Source: Streptomyces tauricus (GTDB lineage Bacteria; Actinomycetota; Actinomycetes; Streptomycetales; Streptomycetaceae). From it: DNA of 64,000 nt. The position numbers and the translations under genes were made by a program. Position 1 is the stretch's first letter, and each line of letters starts with the position of its first letter. Below the pieces are notes generated by a model. It saw nothing but the letters and a program-made list of their open reading frames with translations, ran no database searches and was not told where the DNA came from. Positions 18,793-28,117 of this stretch are shown in pieces. The stretch is taken from the NCBI RefSeq assembly GCF_014650955.1, contig NZ_BMVY01000017.1, positions 1 to 64,000 on the forward strand. The letters run 5' to 3'.

Positions 18793-20871
18793 ATGAAGCA
18801 GCATGCCGAGAACCAGCCGGAGCGGTCCGGGCACCCGGGACAGTCCGGCTCGGGGTCCGCGAGTCTCGCCCAGTCCTCCCCCACCGTCGGCACGTTCCGT
18901 GAACGCGACGGCGCGCTGGAGTGGAGCGGGCGGCAGGAGACCGTACGCGTCGAGCCGTGGGGCCCCGACGCCGTACGCGTCCGGGCAAGGCTCGGCGGCC
19001 CGATCCTGGAGGGGCTGCCCGCCGCCGTCCTCGACGAGCCGCCCGCCACCGGGGCCACCGTCAAGATCGAGGGCGGCCGGGGTCTGCTGACCGTCGGCGC
19101 GCTGACGGTCGAGGTCGACGCCGAGGGGCTGATCCGTTTCGTCCGCACCGAGGACGGCACCGAACTCCTCGCCGAGGAGCGCGCCCACTTCTGGTGGCCG
19201 GGCCCGCGCCTCTACACACCCGTGGGCAACGGCTACCACCGCCTGGAGCAGCGCTTCGCCGCGTACGAGGGCGAGAAGCTGTACGGGCTGGGGCAGCACC
19301 AGCACGGGCTGTTCGACCAGAAGGGCGCCGTCCTCGACCTGGTGCAGCGCAACGCCGAGGTGACCATCCCGGTGCTCACGTCCAGCCGCGGCTACACCCT
19401 CCTGTGGAACAGCCCGGCGATCGGCCGCGTCGAGCTGGCGGGCAACGGCACGCGCTGGGTGTCCGACTCGGCCCGGCAGATCGACTACTGGATCACGGCG
19501 GGCGATCCGGCGGACGCGCAGCGCCGGTACAGCGCGGTGACCGGCCGCACCCCGATGCTGCCCGCGTGGGCGGCGGGCTTCTGGCAGTGCAAGCTGCGCT
19601 ACCGCACCCAGGACGAACTCCTCGGCGTGGCACGGGAGTACAAGCGGCGCGGGCTGCCCATCGACGTCATCGTCTGCGACTTCTTCCACTGGACGCACCT
19701 GGGCGACTGGAAGTTCGACCCGGCGGAGTGGCCGGACCCGGCGGGGATGCAGCGGGAGCTGGCGGAGCTGGGCATCAAGCTCGTCGTGTCCGTCTGGCCG
19801 TCCGTCTCACCGCTCTCCGAGAACCACCGGCTCATGGAGCAGCGCGGCTGGTTCGTCGGCACCCAGTACGGGCCGATGGCGCACGCCGACTGGCCGGACA
19901 AGGAGGTCGCCTCCACGGTCCAGGTCGCCTTCTACGACGCGACGAACCCCGAGGCGCGGGAGTTCCTGTGGTCGAAGATCAAGGACAACTACCTGGAGCC
20001 GTACGGGATCACGTCCTTCTGGCTGGACGCCTGCGAGCCCGAGCTGAAGCCGGGCTTCCAGGAGAACCTGCGCTACTGGGCGGGCCCCGGCCTCGAAGTG
20101 GGCAACATGTATCCGCGGGAGAACTCCCGCGCCTTCCACGAGGGCATGCTGGCGGCCGGCGAGAGCGAGGTCGTCACACTCAACCGCTCGGCGTGGGCGG
20201 GCAGTCAGCGCTACGGGGCGGCCCTGTGGTCCGGTGACATCGGCACGGACTTCGCGACGCTGCGCCGCCAGATCGCGGCGGGCCTCAACACCTCCCTGTC
20301 CGGCATCCCCTGGTGGAACACCGACATCGGCGGCTTCCACGGCGGCGACCCGGACGACCCTGCGTACCGCGAGGTGATGATCCGCTGGTTCCAGTTCGGC
20401 GCGCTGTCCCCGCTGATGCGCCTGCACGGCTTCCGCGACCCGGGCACCCCGCTCGGCCCGGAGATGACCGGCGGCCCGAACGAGGTGTGGTCGTACGGCG
20501 AACAGGCCCGCCCCATCCTGGAGAAGTACCTCCACCTGCGCGAGCGCCTGAAGCCGTACGTGCTGGAGGTCATGCGGGAGGCCCACGAGGAGGGGCTGCC
20601 GGTGATGCGGCCGCTGTTCCTGGAGTTCCCCGAGGACCAGGCGGCCTGGTCGGTGGACGACGCGTACCTCTTCGGCCGGGACCTGCTGGTCGCGCCGGTG
20701 CTCACGGCGGGCGCGACGGTCCGTACGGCGTATCTCCCGGCGGGCGCGCGCTGGACGGACGCGTGGACCGGTGAGGAGTACCCGGGCGGCGCGGCCGTGA
20801 CCGTCGACGCCCCGCTGGACCGCATCCCGCTGTTCCTGCGCGACGGCGCGCGGCTGCCCGTGACGGAGTAG
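18793..20871 (+). CDS. GH31 alpha-xylosidase
   Basis: 692 residues, no signal peptide, so cytoplasmic. GH31 enzymes are retaining; this one is expected to remove alpha-1,6-xylose from xyloglucan oligosaccharides. The N-terminal beta domain is followed by a barrel with VIVCDFFHWTHLGDWKFD, the nucleophile motif FWLDACEPE (Asp about 412) and the acid/base motif LWSGDIGTDF (Asp about 482); WWNTDIGGF and LMRLHGFRDPG follow. The WLDACEPE form is that seen in YicI-like alpha-xylosidases, but alpha-glucosidase activity cannot be excluded. The ATG at 18793 has AGGAG nine bases upstream; an in-frame start at 18760 lacks one. It follows the regulator gene. Confidence 0.88.
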   Translation: MKQHAENQPERSGHPGQSGSGSASLAQSSPTVGTFRERDGALEWSGRQETVRVEPWGPDAVRVRARLGGPILEGLPAAVLDEPPATGATVKIEGGRGLLTVGALTVEVDAEGLIRFVRTEDGTELLAEERAHFWWPGPRLYTPVGNGYHRLEQRFAAYEGEKLYGLGQHQHGLFDQKGAVLDLVQRNAEVTIPVLTSSRGYTLLWNSPAIGRVELAGNGTRWVSDSARQIDYWITAGDPADAQRRYSAVTGRTPMLPAWAAGFWQCKLRYRTQDELLGVAREYKRRGLPIDVIVCDFFHWTHLGDWKFDPAEWPDPAGMQRELAELGIKLVVSVWPSVSPLSENHRLMEQRGWFVGTQYGPMAHADWPDKEVASTVQVAFYDATNPEAREFLWSKIKDNYLEPYGITSFWLDACEPELKPGFQENLRYWAGPGLEVGNMYPRENSRAFHEGMLAAGESEVVTLNRSAWAGSQRYGAALWSGDIGTDFATLRRQIAAGLNTSLSGIPWWNTDIGGFHGGDPDDPAYREVMIRWFQFGALSPLMRLHGFRDPGTPLGPEMTGGPNEVWSYGEQARPILEKYLHLRERLKPYVLEVMREAHEEGLPVMRPLFLEFPEDQAAWSVDDAYLFGRDLLVAPVLTAGATVRTAYLPAGARWTDAWTGEEYPGGAAVTVDAPLDRIPLFLRDGARLPVTE

Positions 20872-20883
20872 CCGCGCGCCGTC

Positions 20884-20913
20884 CCTGACGGTCAGCTGCT
20901 GCTGACCGTCAGG
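20884..20913. terminator. Convergent hairpin between GH31 and GH12 genes
   Basis: Perfect 13-bp inverted repeat (arm CCTGACGGTCAGC at 20884-20896, partner 20901-20913, four-base loop). It overlaps the GH12 stop codon and lies 13 bases after the GH31 stop, so it can stop both converging transcripts. Confidence 0.75.
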
Positions 20914-21623
20914 TTGTTGGTGACGAAGTCCAGGCCGCCGGACGAGGACGTGACCTCGAAGCCGAACTGGACGTCACCGATGGTCTCGTTGCCCATCCAG
21001 CCCTTGGTGTCCTTGATCCACTTGAGGATCGGCAGGATGCTGACGGTGCCCGAGTTCGAGTCCGAGGTGCGCAGGAACGAGAAGACCTCGTTGGCCCCGT
21101 TGCTGCCCTTGTAGACGGACCAGGTGTGGCCGCCGAGGGTGACGTTGCCCTGCGAGGCGCCGAGCGGGCCGACGGCTCCGTTGTAGTTGACCCAGAGCAT
21201 GATCTCGTAGTCGTAGTCGGTGTCCCAGATGTCGTACGAGGTGTTGTACGCGCCGGCCGCCGGGACGGTGACGTTGTAGCTGCTGGAGAGCGAGCCCAGC
21301 GAGGTGATCGTCTTGTTGATCACCTTCTTGGAGTTGGGGTACGACTTGATGCCGCCGGTGTTCGGGTGGTTGGCCCAGACTCCCCAGTTGGTGCCGGAGT
21401 TGGCCCAGATGCACTGGCTGCCGGCGCCGGAGCCCCAGATGTTGTTGTAGAGCGTGTAGCCGTTCAGGGTGGTGTTGCCCCACTGGTCGCAGGAGTTCCA
21501 GACCGCGGCGGAGACGGGGGCGGAGGCGAGCCCGACGGTCACTCCGAGAGCGAGCGCGGGCGCCAGCAGCGCCTTGGTGATCCTGTTCCTGTGCGACTTC
21601 ACGTTCCGTGTGCGTGTTGCCAT
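20892..21623 (-). CDS. Secreted GH12 endoglucanase/xyloglucanase
   Basis: 243 residues. A Sec-type signal peptide (basic start, hydrophobic core, cleavage around SAPVSAA at residue 40) is followed by a single GH12 beta-jelly-roll domain and no binding module. The retaining catalytic pair is Glu140 in YDYEIMLWVNY (nucleophile) and Glu223 in FGFEVTSS (acid/base). GH12 members cut beta-1,4-glucan or xyloglucan; the surrounding side-chain enzymes favour xyloglucan, which is inference. ATG at 21623 with AAGGGA just upstream. The start lies 25 bases inside the end of the GH95 gene, so it is probably translationally coupled. It is the only enzyme in the cluster with an export signal. Confidence 0.93.
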   Translation of the reverse strand: MATRTRNVKSHRNRITKALLAPALALGVTVGLASAPVSAAVWNSCDQWGNTTLNGYTLYNNIWGSGAGSQCIWANSGTNWGVWANHPNTGGIKSYPNSKKVINKTITSLGSLSSSYNVTVPAAGAYNTSYDIWDTDYDYEIMLWVNYNGAVGPLGASQGNVTLGGHTWSVYKGSNGANEVFSFLRTSDSNSGTVSILPILKWIKDTKGWMGNETIGDVQFGFEVTSSSGGLDFVTNNLTVSSS

Positions 21624-23911
21624 GGTGTCCCTTCCATGGGTGGGGGGATGTGGGGGTCGGCTGCGCTGTACGTCCGCCGCGGCCCCAGGGTGAGGACGCG
21701 GTCCTCTCCGGCGCGCAGGTCGAGCTGTCGCGCTCCGGAGGGAGTTCTGAGGTCGATGCGGTGGGTGCGGGTGGGCCGCAGCACCGCCCGGACTTCCCGC
21801 GGACTCCAGTCGAGGTCGACCTCGGCGCCGAACCTGGTCCGTACGCCCCGCAGTGCGCCCGCCGGGAAGGCCGCGGGCAGTGCGGGCAGGAGGACCAGCC
21901 GGTCGGGGGTCGACTGGATCAGCGTCTCGATGACCAGCGCGGGCAGGGTGTGGGCGGCGTCCGCGTTGTAGACGTCCCCGTGGGGGTAGTGCGCGCTCAT
22001 GAGGGAGGCGTGGAAGAAGTCGCCCGCCAGCACCTGGCCGAGCGCGTGCGCGACCCGCTCGGCGTCCCGCAGCCGGGCCGCGACGAGGGCGTGGTGCAGA
22101 TGCCCGTGCGCGGAGTCGTTCTCGGCGCCCCGGAGTTCGAGCGCCCGGTGCGCGGCTGCCGCGAGCGCGGGGGTGTCGTAGGGGTTGATCTCGTCGAGGG
22201 GCCAGACGCCGTACAGATGGCTGAGGTGCCGGTGGTCGTACGTGTCGTCGAGGCCGGGCCAGGCCCATTCGGCCAGCGCCCCGTCGTCGTTGACGCGGTG
22301 ATGGGGCAGCCGCTCGGCCAGCGCGCGCCAGCGGTCGGCCTCGGGACCGGGATGGTACGCGGCCGCCGTCAGCAGGGCGTGCCGGGCCGCGGAGAGGTCC
22401 ATGGCGGCGTTGACCGCGCCCCAGCTCGCGTCCGCGTTCGCCGGACGGTTCTCGGGCGAGTAGGAGGGGACGACGACGAGGTGCCCGTGCTCGTCGGTGC
22501 GGGTGAGGAAGTCCTCGTAGAACAGGGCGACTTCGGCGAGCGCGACGGCCAGCCGGGGGTCGCGTTCCCCGCGGGTCTCGTCGTGGTCGACGAGCGGCTT
22601 GAGCAGCCAGTCGGCGCCCGCCGTCCACAGGTGCAGGGGGTACTCGCGGCTGAAGTGGTACGTATGGCCGGACTCGCCGTCCGTGTGGGGCGGGGCGACG
22701 ACGCCCCGGGCGCCGAAGACGGCTCGGGCGTTCTCCCGCCAGTGCGGCAACTGCCCGTGGACGAGGGCGGCGTGGGCGTCGACGACCTCGGGCAGGGCGC
22801 CCGCGACGGCCGAGGCGGTCTGCAGGTTGAGGTTGGCGTCCGTGGTGAAGGCACCGGACCAGGCCGTGTCCCAGTCGCCGGTCCACAGGCCGGTGAGCCT
22901 CGGCGGGAGCATGCCGCTCGCGGACAGCAGGTGGTAGCGGCCGGCCGCGAAGAGGCGTTCGAGGAGGGCCGGGCTGCCGGGCCGCTCGATCAGCTCGGAG
23001 CCGGGGAGGGCGCGTTCGGTGTCGTCGGCTTCGAGAGTGAGCGAGACGCGGGTGAAGGCCGTGCGATGGAGGCGCAGGTGCCGCTCCAGGAGGCCGCCGT
23101 ACGGATCGCCGCGGTACGGGTCGCCGCTGTCCGGCAGCAGCGCGCGCAGGGCCTGTGCCCGCGCCACGGTGTCGAGTTCACCGCCGTGCCGCTCCACCCG
23201 GGTCAGCAGCAGGACCGACTCGGCGTCGGCCACGCGCAGACCGGGCGCGGTCAGCGTCGTACGGCCGCCGGTGACCACGGCCAGCGTCACCCCGGTGTAC
23301 GCGCGGTCGCTGCCGGGGTAGCGGGCGCTCAGCGTGAGCACGGCTCCCTCGGAGGTGAGGACCGCTCCGTCGCTGACGCCCAGCCCGTCGGGGGCGCCGG
23401 GGAGCCGGTGGTCCAGCGTGATGTCCAGGGCGGGTCCCGGCGAGGTCACGTACTGGACGATCACGTCGTCGGCGCGGGAGACGAAGACGCGGCTGCGCCA
23501 GCCCGCGCAGTGCGCTTCGGCGACCCCGGTGGTGAAGTCGACCGTACGGCGGTAGTCACGCTCCCCGTCGGACGGCCGCCGCAGCCGCACCTGGAAGGCC
23601 GGGTGGAAGGGCTGCGCCCACTGCAGGGGGCGCCCGTCCGTGAACTCCTCGGCCGCCGTCAGGTCTCCCGCGAGCAACCGGTCCTGCAGTGCCGGCAGTT
23701 CGGCCGCCAGTTCCGGAGGGCGGGCGTGTTCGCCGCCGTTGGGCCGGACGAGGGTGTGATGGGTGACGATCACCCGGTCGTCGTTCGGATCACCGAACAC
23801 AAGCGTGCCGTGGCGGCCGTTGCCGCTCAGGAAGGCGTCCTCCCAGCGCGCGGCCGGTGCCGGCTCCCAGGTGCCGGACGGCGAGGACGCGTTCTCCGTA
23901 CCGGTGCTCAT
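21599..23911 (-). CDS. GH95 alpha-L-fucosidase-like enzyme
   Basis: 770 residues, no signal peptide. The N-terminal beta domain has WEDAFLSGNGRHGTLVFGD; the (alpha/alpha)6 barrel has LTGLWTGDWD, TTDANLNLQTAS (the two Asn of the family's NxN motif), SYSPENRP and RHLSHLYGVWP; the C-terminal domain has RLVLLPALPAAFPAGALRGV. GH95 enzymes invert and release alpha-1,2-linked L-fucose, or L-galactose. In this cluster the likely substrate is the Fuc-Gal side chain of imported xyloglucan oligosaccharides. The late segment that normally supplies the catalytic Asp is divergent (NADAAHTLPALVIE), so specificity may differ. The ATG at 23911 overlaps the GH42 stop by four bases. Confidence 0.85.
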   Translation of the reverse strand: MSTGTENASSPSGTWEPAPAARWEDAFLSGNGRHGTLVFGDPNDDRVIVTHHTLVRPNGGEHARPPELAAELPALQDRLLAGDLTAAEEFTDGRPLQWAQPFHPAFQVRLRRPSDGERDYRRTVDFTTGVAEAHCAGWRSRVFVSRADDVIVQYVTSPGPALDITLDHRLPGAPDGLGVSDGAVLTSEGAVLTLSARYPGSDRAYTGVTLAVVTGGRTTLTAPGLRVADAESVLLLTRVERHGGELDTVARAQALRALLPDSGDPYRGDPYGGLLERHLRLHRTAFTRVSLTLEADDTERALPGSELIERPGSPALLERLFAAGRYHLLSASGMLPPRLTGLWTGDWDTAWSGAFTTDANLNLQTASAVAGALPEVVDAHAALVHGQLPHWRENARAVFGARGVVAPPHTDGESGHTYHFSREYPLHLWTAGADWLLKPLVDHDETRGERDPRLAVALAEVALFYEDFLTRTDEHGHLVVVPSYSPENRPANADASWGAVNAAMDLSAARHALLTAAAYHPGPEADRWRALAERLPHHRVNDDGALAEWAWPGLDDTYDHRHLSHLYGVWPLDEINPYDTPALAAAAHRALELRGAENDSAHGHLHHALVAARLRDAERVAHALGQVLAGDFFHASLMSAHYPHGDVYNADAAHTLPALVIETLIQSTPDRLVLLPALPAAFPAGALRGVRTRFGAEVDLDWSPREVRAVLRPTRTHRIDLRTPSGARQLDLRAGEDRVLTLGPRRTYSAADPHIPPPMEGTPWQHAHGT

Positions 23912-25908
23912 GGGGACAGCACCGCCACTCCGTACCGGCCCAGTTCGAGGGAGCCCGTGACCTGTCGCTCGCCGAGCAGGTCCCGGTACTCCCCCGGTAC
24001 CTCCACCGTGACCGGGTCGCTCCCGTGGTTGAGGACGAAGAGCAGGTCACCCCGGCGTACGGCCTCCACCTGTGCGGGCAGCCCTTCGAGCACCGGCCGT
24101 ACCCCCGCACCTGCGGCCACGCCCTCCAGCAGCGTCCGCAGCGCGTCGGGTCCGGGCAGCGTGGAGACGTACCAGGCCCGCCCCCTGCGGAGCACGGCGG
24201 GCAGTCCGTCGAGTTCGCCGCCCTTGTAGAGGGAGTGCGTGACGACGTCCTCGGCCTCGGTCTCCGGCTCGATCTCCTCCGACCACAGCGTGCCCCGGAA
24301 GCCGTCGCACTCGGCGTGCTCGCCGGGGTCGAGCGGCCACCACTCGTGCAGGGTGCGGATACCGAGGAGTGCTCGCAGGCGCTCGTCCATGCCGCCCGGC
24401 CGCACCCGGTCGTCCTCGTCCGCGATCCCGGTCAGGAAGCCGCAGACGAGGGTGCCTCCGCCTCGTACGTACGTGACGAGGTTGTCGATCGCCGTGTCGG
24501 TGAGGAGGTAGAGCTGCGGCACGACAACGAGCCGGTACGCGGACAGGTCGTGCTCGGGGTGCGCGAAGTCCGTGGTGATGTGGGCCTCCCACAGCGCGCG
24601 GTGCCAGGCCCGCACGACCTGTGCGTGGTCGACCTCGCGGGAGGGGCGGCCATCCTGCGCCCCCGCCCACCAGGCGTTCCACTCGTGAAGGATCGCGACC
24701 TGGGAGGCGGAGTGGCGCCCTGTCACCTCAGCGCCGATGCGGGCGAGTTCGGCACCGAGCCGTTTGACCTCCTGGTGGGTGCGGCCCCGCTCACCCGCGT
24801 GGCCGACCATGCCCGAGTGGAACTTCTCCGCGCCCTGCCTGGACTGCCGCCACTGGAAGTAGCAGACGGCGTCGGCGCCCCGGGCGACGGCCTGGAGGGA
24901 CCAGAGCCTGTTCAGGCCGCGCGGCTTGGGGTGGTTGACGCCACGCCAGTTCACCGGGCCCGCCGCCTGTTCCATCAGCATCCACGGCCCGCGGGCCTGG
25001 GAACGCGTCATGTCCTGGACGAGCGCGCCCTCCTGCGCGCCGAAGGGGTCGCGCGGATCCGGATAGAGGTCGACGGAGACGACGTCCTCCTCCTCGGCCC
25101 AGCGCCAGGCGTCCTGCCCCGCCCACATCGGCATGAAGTTGGTGGTCACCGGGAGGTCGGGTGAGTACCGGCGGACGATGTCGCGCTCGGCGACGTAACA
25201 CTCCAGGAGCATGTCGGACGTGTAGCGCTTGAAGTCGAGGACCTGGGTGGGGTTGTTCAGGTAGTGGGCGTGGCGCGGTGGCAGGATCTCCTCCCAGTCG
25301 CCGTACCCCTGACTCCAGAAGGCCGTGCCCCAGGCCGTGTTGAGCGCGTCGAGCGTGCCGTATCTGTCCCGGAGCCAGCGGCGGAAGGTGACGGCCGCCT
25401 CGTCGCCCCAGTCGTAGGTGCAGTACTCGTTGTTGATGTGCCACATCGTGAGGGCGGGGTGGCTGCCGTAGCGGGCGGCCAGGTCCTCCGTGATGGCGGC
25501 GGCACAGCGGCGGTAGGTGGCGCTGGAGTGCGAGAAGTGCTGTCGGCCGCCCCACCACTCGGTGCGGCCGTCCGCGTCGCGGGGCAGTGTGTCGGGGTGG
25601 AGCCGGCCGAGCCAGGGCGGGGGTGAGGAGGTGGGGGTGGCGAGGACGACCCCGATGCCGTTCTCGTGCAGGAGGTCCATGATCCGGTCCAGCCAGCCGA
25701 ACTCCCTTACCCCCGGCCGCGGTTCGATCCTCGCCCAGGAGAAGACGCCGAGCGTGACGGAGTTGACGCCCGCCTCCCGCATGAGGCGTACGTCCTCGTG
25801 CCAGGTCTTCTCGGGCCACTGCTCGGGGTTGTAGTCCCCGCCGAAGAGAACCCGGCCGCGGGCGGCATCGGCGAGGGCGGGCCGCCGGCCTTGGCTGGTC
25901 GCGCGCAT
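23908..25908 (-). CDS. GH42 beta-galactosidase
   Basis: 666 residues, no signal peptide. The TIM barrel begins with FGGDYNPEQWPEKTW, diagnostic of GH42. The acid/base is Glu161 in WHINNEYC, and the nucleophile is Glu313 in WMLMEQAAGPVNW. A trimerisation domain (VAILHEWNAWWAG onward) and a C-terminal beta domain follow. It would remove beta-1,2-galactose from xyloglucan side chains after the GH95 step; arabinosidase-like activity is an alternative. The ATG at 25908 has GAGG a few bases before it. It is coupled to GH95 by an ATGA overlap and is separated from the permease gene by 145 G-rich bases. Confidence 0.92.
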   Translation of the reverse strand: MRATSQGRRPALADAARGRVLFGGDYNPEQWPEKTWHEDVRLMREAGVNSVTLGVFSWARIEPRPGVREFGWLDRIMDLLHENGIGVVLATPTSSPPPWLGRLHPDTLPRDADGRTEWWGGRQHFSHSSATYRRCAAAITEDLAARYGSHPALTMWHINNEYCTYDWGDEAAVTFRRWLRDRYGTLDALNTAWGTAFWSQGYGDWEEILPPRHAHYLNNPTQVLDFKRYTSDMLLECYVAERDIVRRYSPDLPVTTNFMPMWAGQDAWRWAEEEDVVSVDLYPDPRDPFGAQEGALVQDMTRSQARGPWMLMEQAAGPVNWRGVNHPKPRGLNRLWSLQAVARGADAVCYFQWRQSRQGAEKFHSGMVGHAGERGRTHQEVKRLGAELARIGAEVTGRHSASQVAILHEWNAWWAGAQDGRPSREVDHAQVVRAWHRALWEAHITTDFAHPEHDLSAYRLVVVPQLYLLTDTAIDNLVTYVRGGGTLVCGFLTGIADEDDRVRPGGMDERLRALLGIRTLHEWWPLDPGEHAECDGFRGTLWSEEIEPETEAEDVVTHSLYKGGELDGLPAVLRRGRAWYVSTLPGPDALRTLLEGVAAGAGVRPVLEGLPAQVEAVRRGDLLFVLNHGSDPVTVEVPGEYRDLLGERQVTGSLELGRYGVAVLSP

Positions 25909-26053
25909 GACATACCTCGATCGAATGAGAGGGAGGCTCCGAGGGGGGCGCCCCCGAAGGGGCGCGGGAACCGCGCGTCCGGCCACGACGGACGCCCTGA
26001 CGGGCCGAGGGGCCGGGGGGGGCGGAGGGGCTGGGGGCCGAGGGGCCGACCCG

Positions 26054-27019
26054 TCAGCCCTTGACGGCCCCCGTGAGCATCCCCTTCTTGAAGTGCTTCT
26101 GGACGAACGGCGAGAGAAACGCGACGGGCAGCAACGCCAGCACCATGACCGCCATCTGCACGGCGAGCGCGGACAACTCCCCCGCCTTGATCGCCTGGCC
26201 CAGCCCCACCGGAGGCTCCTGCTTCTGCACGAGCTGGATCATGACGTTCTGCAGCGGCATCATGTCCTGGTCGCTCAGGTAGATCGACGCGTTGAACCAC
26301 GCGCTCCAGTACCCGACGGCGTAGAAGAGCGTGATCACCGCGATGACGGCCCGGGAGAGCGGCATCACGATCTGCCAGAGGATCCGCCAGTCCCCCGCCC
26401 CGTCGATCCGCGCGCTGTCGGTCAGCTCCGACGAGATGCCCATGAAGAACGCGCGCAGCACCAGGATGTTGAAGACGCTGATCGCGCTCGGCAGGATCAG
26501 CGCGAGATACGTGTCCGTGAGGCCCAGCGACTGCACCAGCAGATATGTGGGGATCAGTCCGGCGCCGAAGAACATCGTCGCGAGCAGGATCATCAGGAAC
26601 CAGCGGTGCCCGAGCGACCCGATGCGCGAGAGCCCGTACGCGGAGAGGACCGACACCGTCATCGAGAACAGCGTGCCGACGAGGGTGACACCCAGGCTGA
26701 CGACGGTGGCGCGGGTGACCTGACCGCCGCTCAGCAGCTCCTGGTAGGCGATGAAGGTGAGGTCCCTCGGGATCAGCACCAGACCGCCGGCCTCGCTGAT
26801 GGTCTGCTTCGTGGAGAGGCTGGTGACGACGACGATCCACAGCGGGAACAGGACGCCCAGGCAGGCGAGGGTCAGGGCGATGCCCTTCCCCGCGAGCCCG
26901 GCCCTGCGCGGCTCCTCCTCCCAGACGGGCCTCGGCGGGGCCGCCCAGCGGCCGGGAGGCTTCGGTCCCGCCGCCTTCGGCCGTTGCTCGGTCACGGCGC
27001 CCTCGGTCACGACACTCAC
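26054..27019 (-). CDS. Carbohydrate ABC transporter permease (MalG/YtcP type)
   Basis: 321 residues with six predicted membrane segments. The family loop that contacts the ATPase is ELTDSARIDGAGDWRILWQIVMPLSRAVIAV (the EAA region). A Pro-rich cytoplasmic N-terminus precedes the first segment. The GTG at 27019 overlaps the stop of the partner permease by four bases (GTGA), which fixes the start. With the partner and the binding protein it forms a CUT1-type importer, most likely for xyloglucan oligosaccharides. No ATPase is encoded in the cluster; a shared MsiK-like ATPase elsewhere is the usual arrangement in Streptomyces. Confidence 0.9.
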   Translation of the reverse strand: MSVVTEGAVTEQRPKAAGPKPPGRWAAPPRPVWEEEPRRAGLAGKGIALTLACLGVLFPLWIVVVTSLSTKQTISEAGGLVLIPRDLTFIAYQELLSGGQVTRATVVSLGVTLVGTLFSMTVSVLSAYGLSRIGSLGHRWFLMILLATMFFGAGLIPTYLLVQSLGLTDTYLALILPSAISVFNILVLRAFFMGISSELTDSARIDGAGDWRILWQIVMPLSRAVIAVITLFYAVGYWSAWFNASIYLSDQDMMPLQNVMIQLVQKQEPPVGLGQAIKAGELSALAVQMAVMVLALLPVAFLSPFVQKHFKKGMLTGAVKG

Positions 27020-28113
27020 TTCTTGTACACCCCCTGCTCGCCCATGAGATGGGCGACCTTGTTCGCGGCGAGGACGAGCCCGAGACTGACCACGCCCTTG
27101 ATCAGGCCGGCCGCCGCCGCGTAACTGAAGTCCTGGTTGCGGACGCCGTTCCACCACACATAGGTGTCGAGGACCTCCGCCGCGCCCGGTCCCACCGCGT
27201 CCCGCTGCAGCAGGATCTGCTCGAAGCCGACCGTGAGCGCGTCACCGACGCGCAGCACCAGGAGCAGGGCGATCACCGGGCGCAGGGCGGGCAGCGTGAC
27301 GTGCCACATGCGGCGCCACCGTCCGGCACCGTCCATCGCGGAGGCCTCGTACAGGTCCGGGCTGACGGAGGCCAGCGCGGCGAGGAAGACGATGACGCCC
27401 CAGCCCGCGTCCTTCCACACGCCTTCCGCCGTCACCAGGAACTTGAAGATCCCGGGGTCCGTCATGAGGTCGAAGCCCTCGTAGCCGTGCTGCCGCAGGG
27501 TCTGCGCGATGATGCCGGCGCCGCCGAAGATCTGCTGGAAGACGGTGATGACCAGCACCCAGGAGAAGAAGTGCGGCAGATACAGGATCGCCTGCGACAC
27601 CGCCCGCACCCGGGGCCTGATCACACTGTTGATGAGCAGCGCGAGCAGGATCGGGACGGGGAAGAAGAGCAGCAGTTGCAGCCCGAACAGGACGAGGGTG
27701 TTCCGCATGGCGTCCCAGAACGCCGAGTCCTCGAACAGCCGGGAGAACTGCTCGAAGCCGACCCAGGGGCTGTGGAAGATGGCGACGAAGCCGTTGTCGC
27801 TGACGTAGGGGTCGTACTCCTGGAAGGCGACGACGTTGCCGAGGATCGGTATGTAGTTGAAGACCAGGACCAGCAGGACGGCCGGCAGGGTCATCAGGAC
27901 CAGCGTGCGGTCCCGCCTGAGGCGGACCCTGAAGGTGCCGCCGTTCGAGGCCTTCGTCGAGGCCTTCGTCGAAGTCGTCTTCGAGGTCTTCCTCAGGGCC
28001 TTACGCAGGGTCTTCCGCTCGGCCCTGGAGACCCCGGCGTCGGACGGCGCGGCGGTGTCCGACGCGCCGCCGCGCTCAGTGGTGTCACGTGGAGGAGTGG
28101 TGCTGTGTGCCAC
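27016..28113 (-). CDS. Carbohydrate ABC transporter permease (MalF/LplB type)
   Basis: 365 residues. An unusually long Lys/Arg/Ser/Thr-rich cytoplasmic N-terminus (about 70 residues) precedes six membrane segments. VFNYIPILGNVVAFQEYDPY and the EAA-like loop DLYEASAMDGAGRWRRMWHVTLPAL mark it as an LplB-type permease. The GTG at 28113 lies four bases from the stop of the binding-protein gene (28118). It works with the 26054-27019 permease. The basic N-terminus shows TSTKAST-like short repeats and probably has no transport role. Confidence 0.9.
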   Translation of the reverse strand: MAHSTTPPRDTTERGGASDTAAPSDAGVSRAERKTLRKALRKTSKTTSTKASTKASNGGTFRVRLRRDRTLVLMTLPAVLLVLVFNYIPILGNVVAFQEYDPYVSDNGFVAIFHSPWVGFEQFSRLFEDSAFWDAMRNTLVLFGLQLLLFFPVPILLALLINSVIRPRVRAVSQAILYLPHFFSWVLVITVFQQIFGGAGIIAQTLRQHGYEGFDLMTDPGIFKFLVTAEGVWKDAGWGVIVFLAALASVSPDLYEASAMDGAGRWRRMWHVTLPALRPVIALLLVLRVGDALTVGFEQILLQRDAVGPGAAEVLDTYVWWNGVRNQDFSYAAAAGLIKGVVSLGLVLAANKVAHLMGEQGVYKK

Positions 28114-28117
28114 CGGG

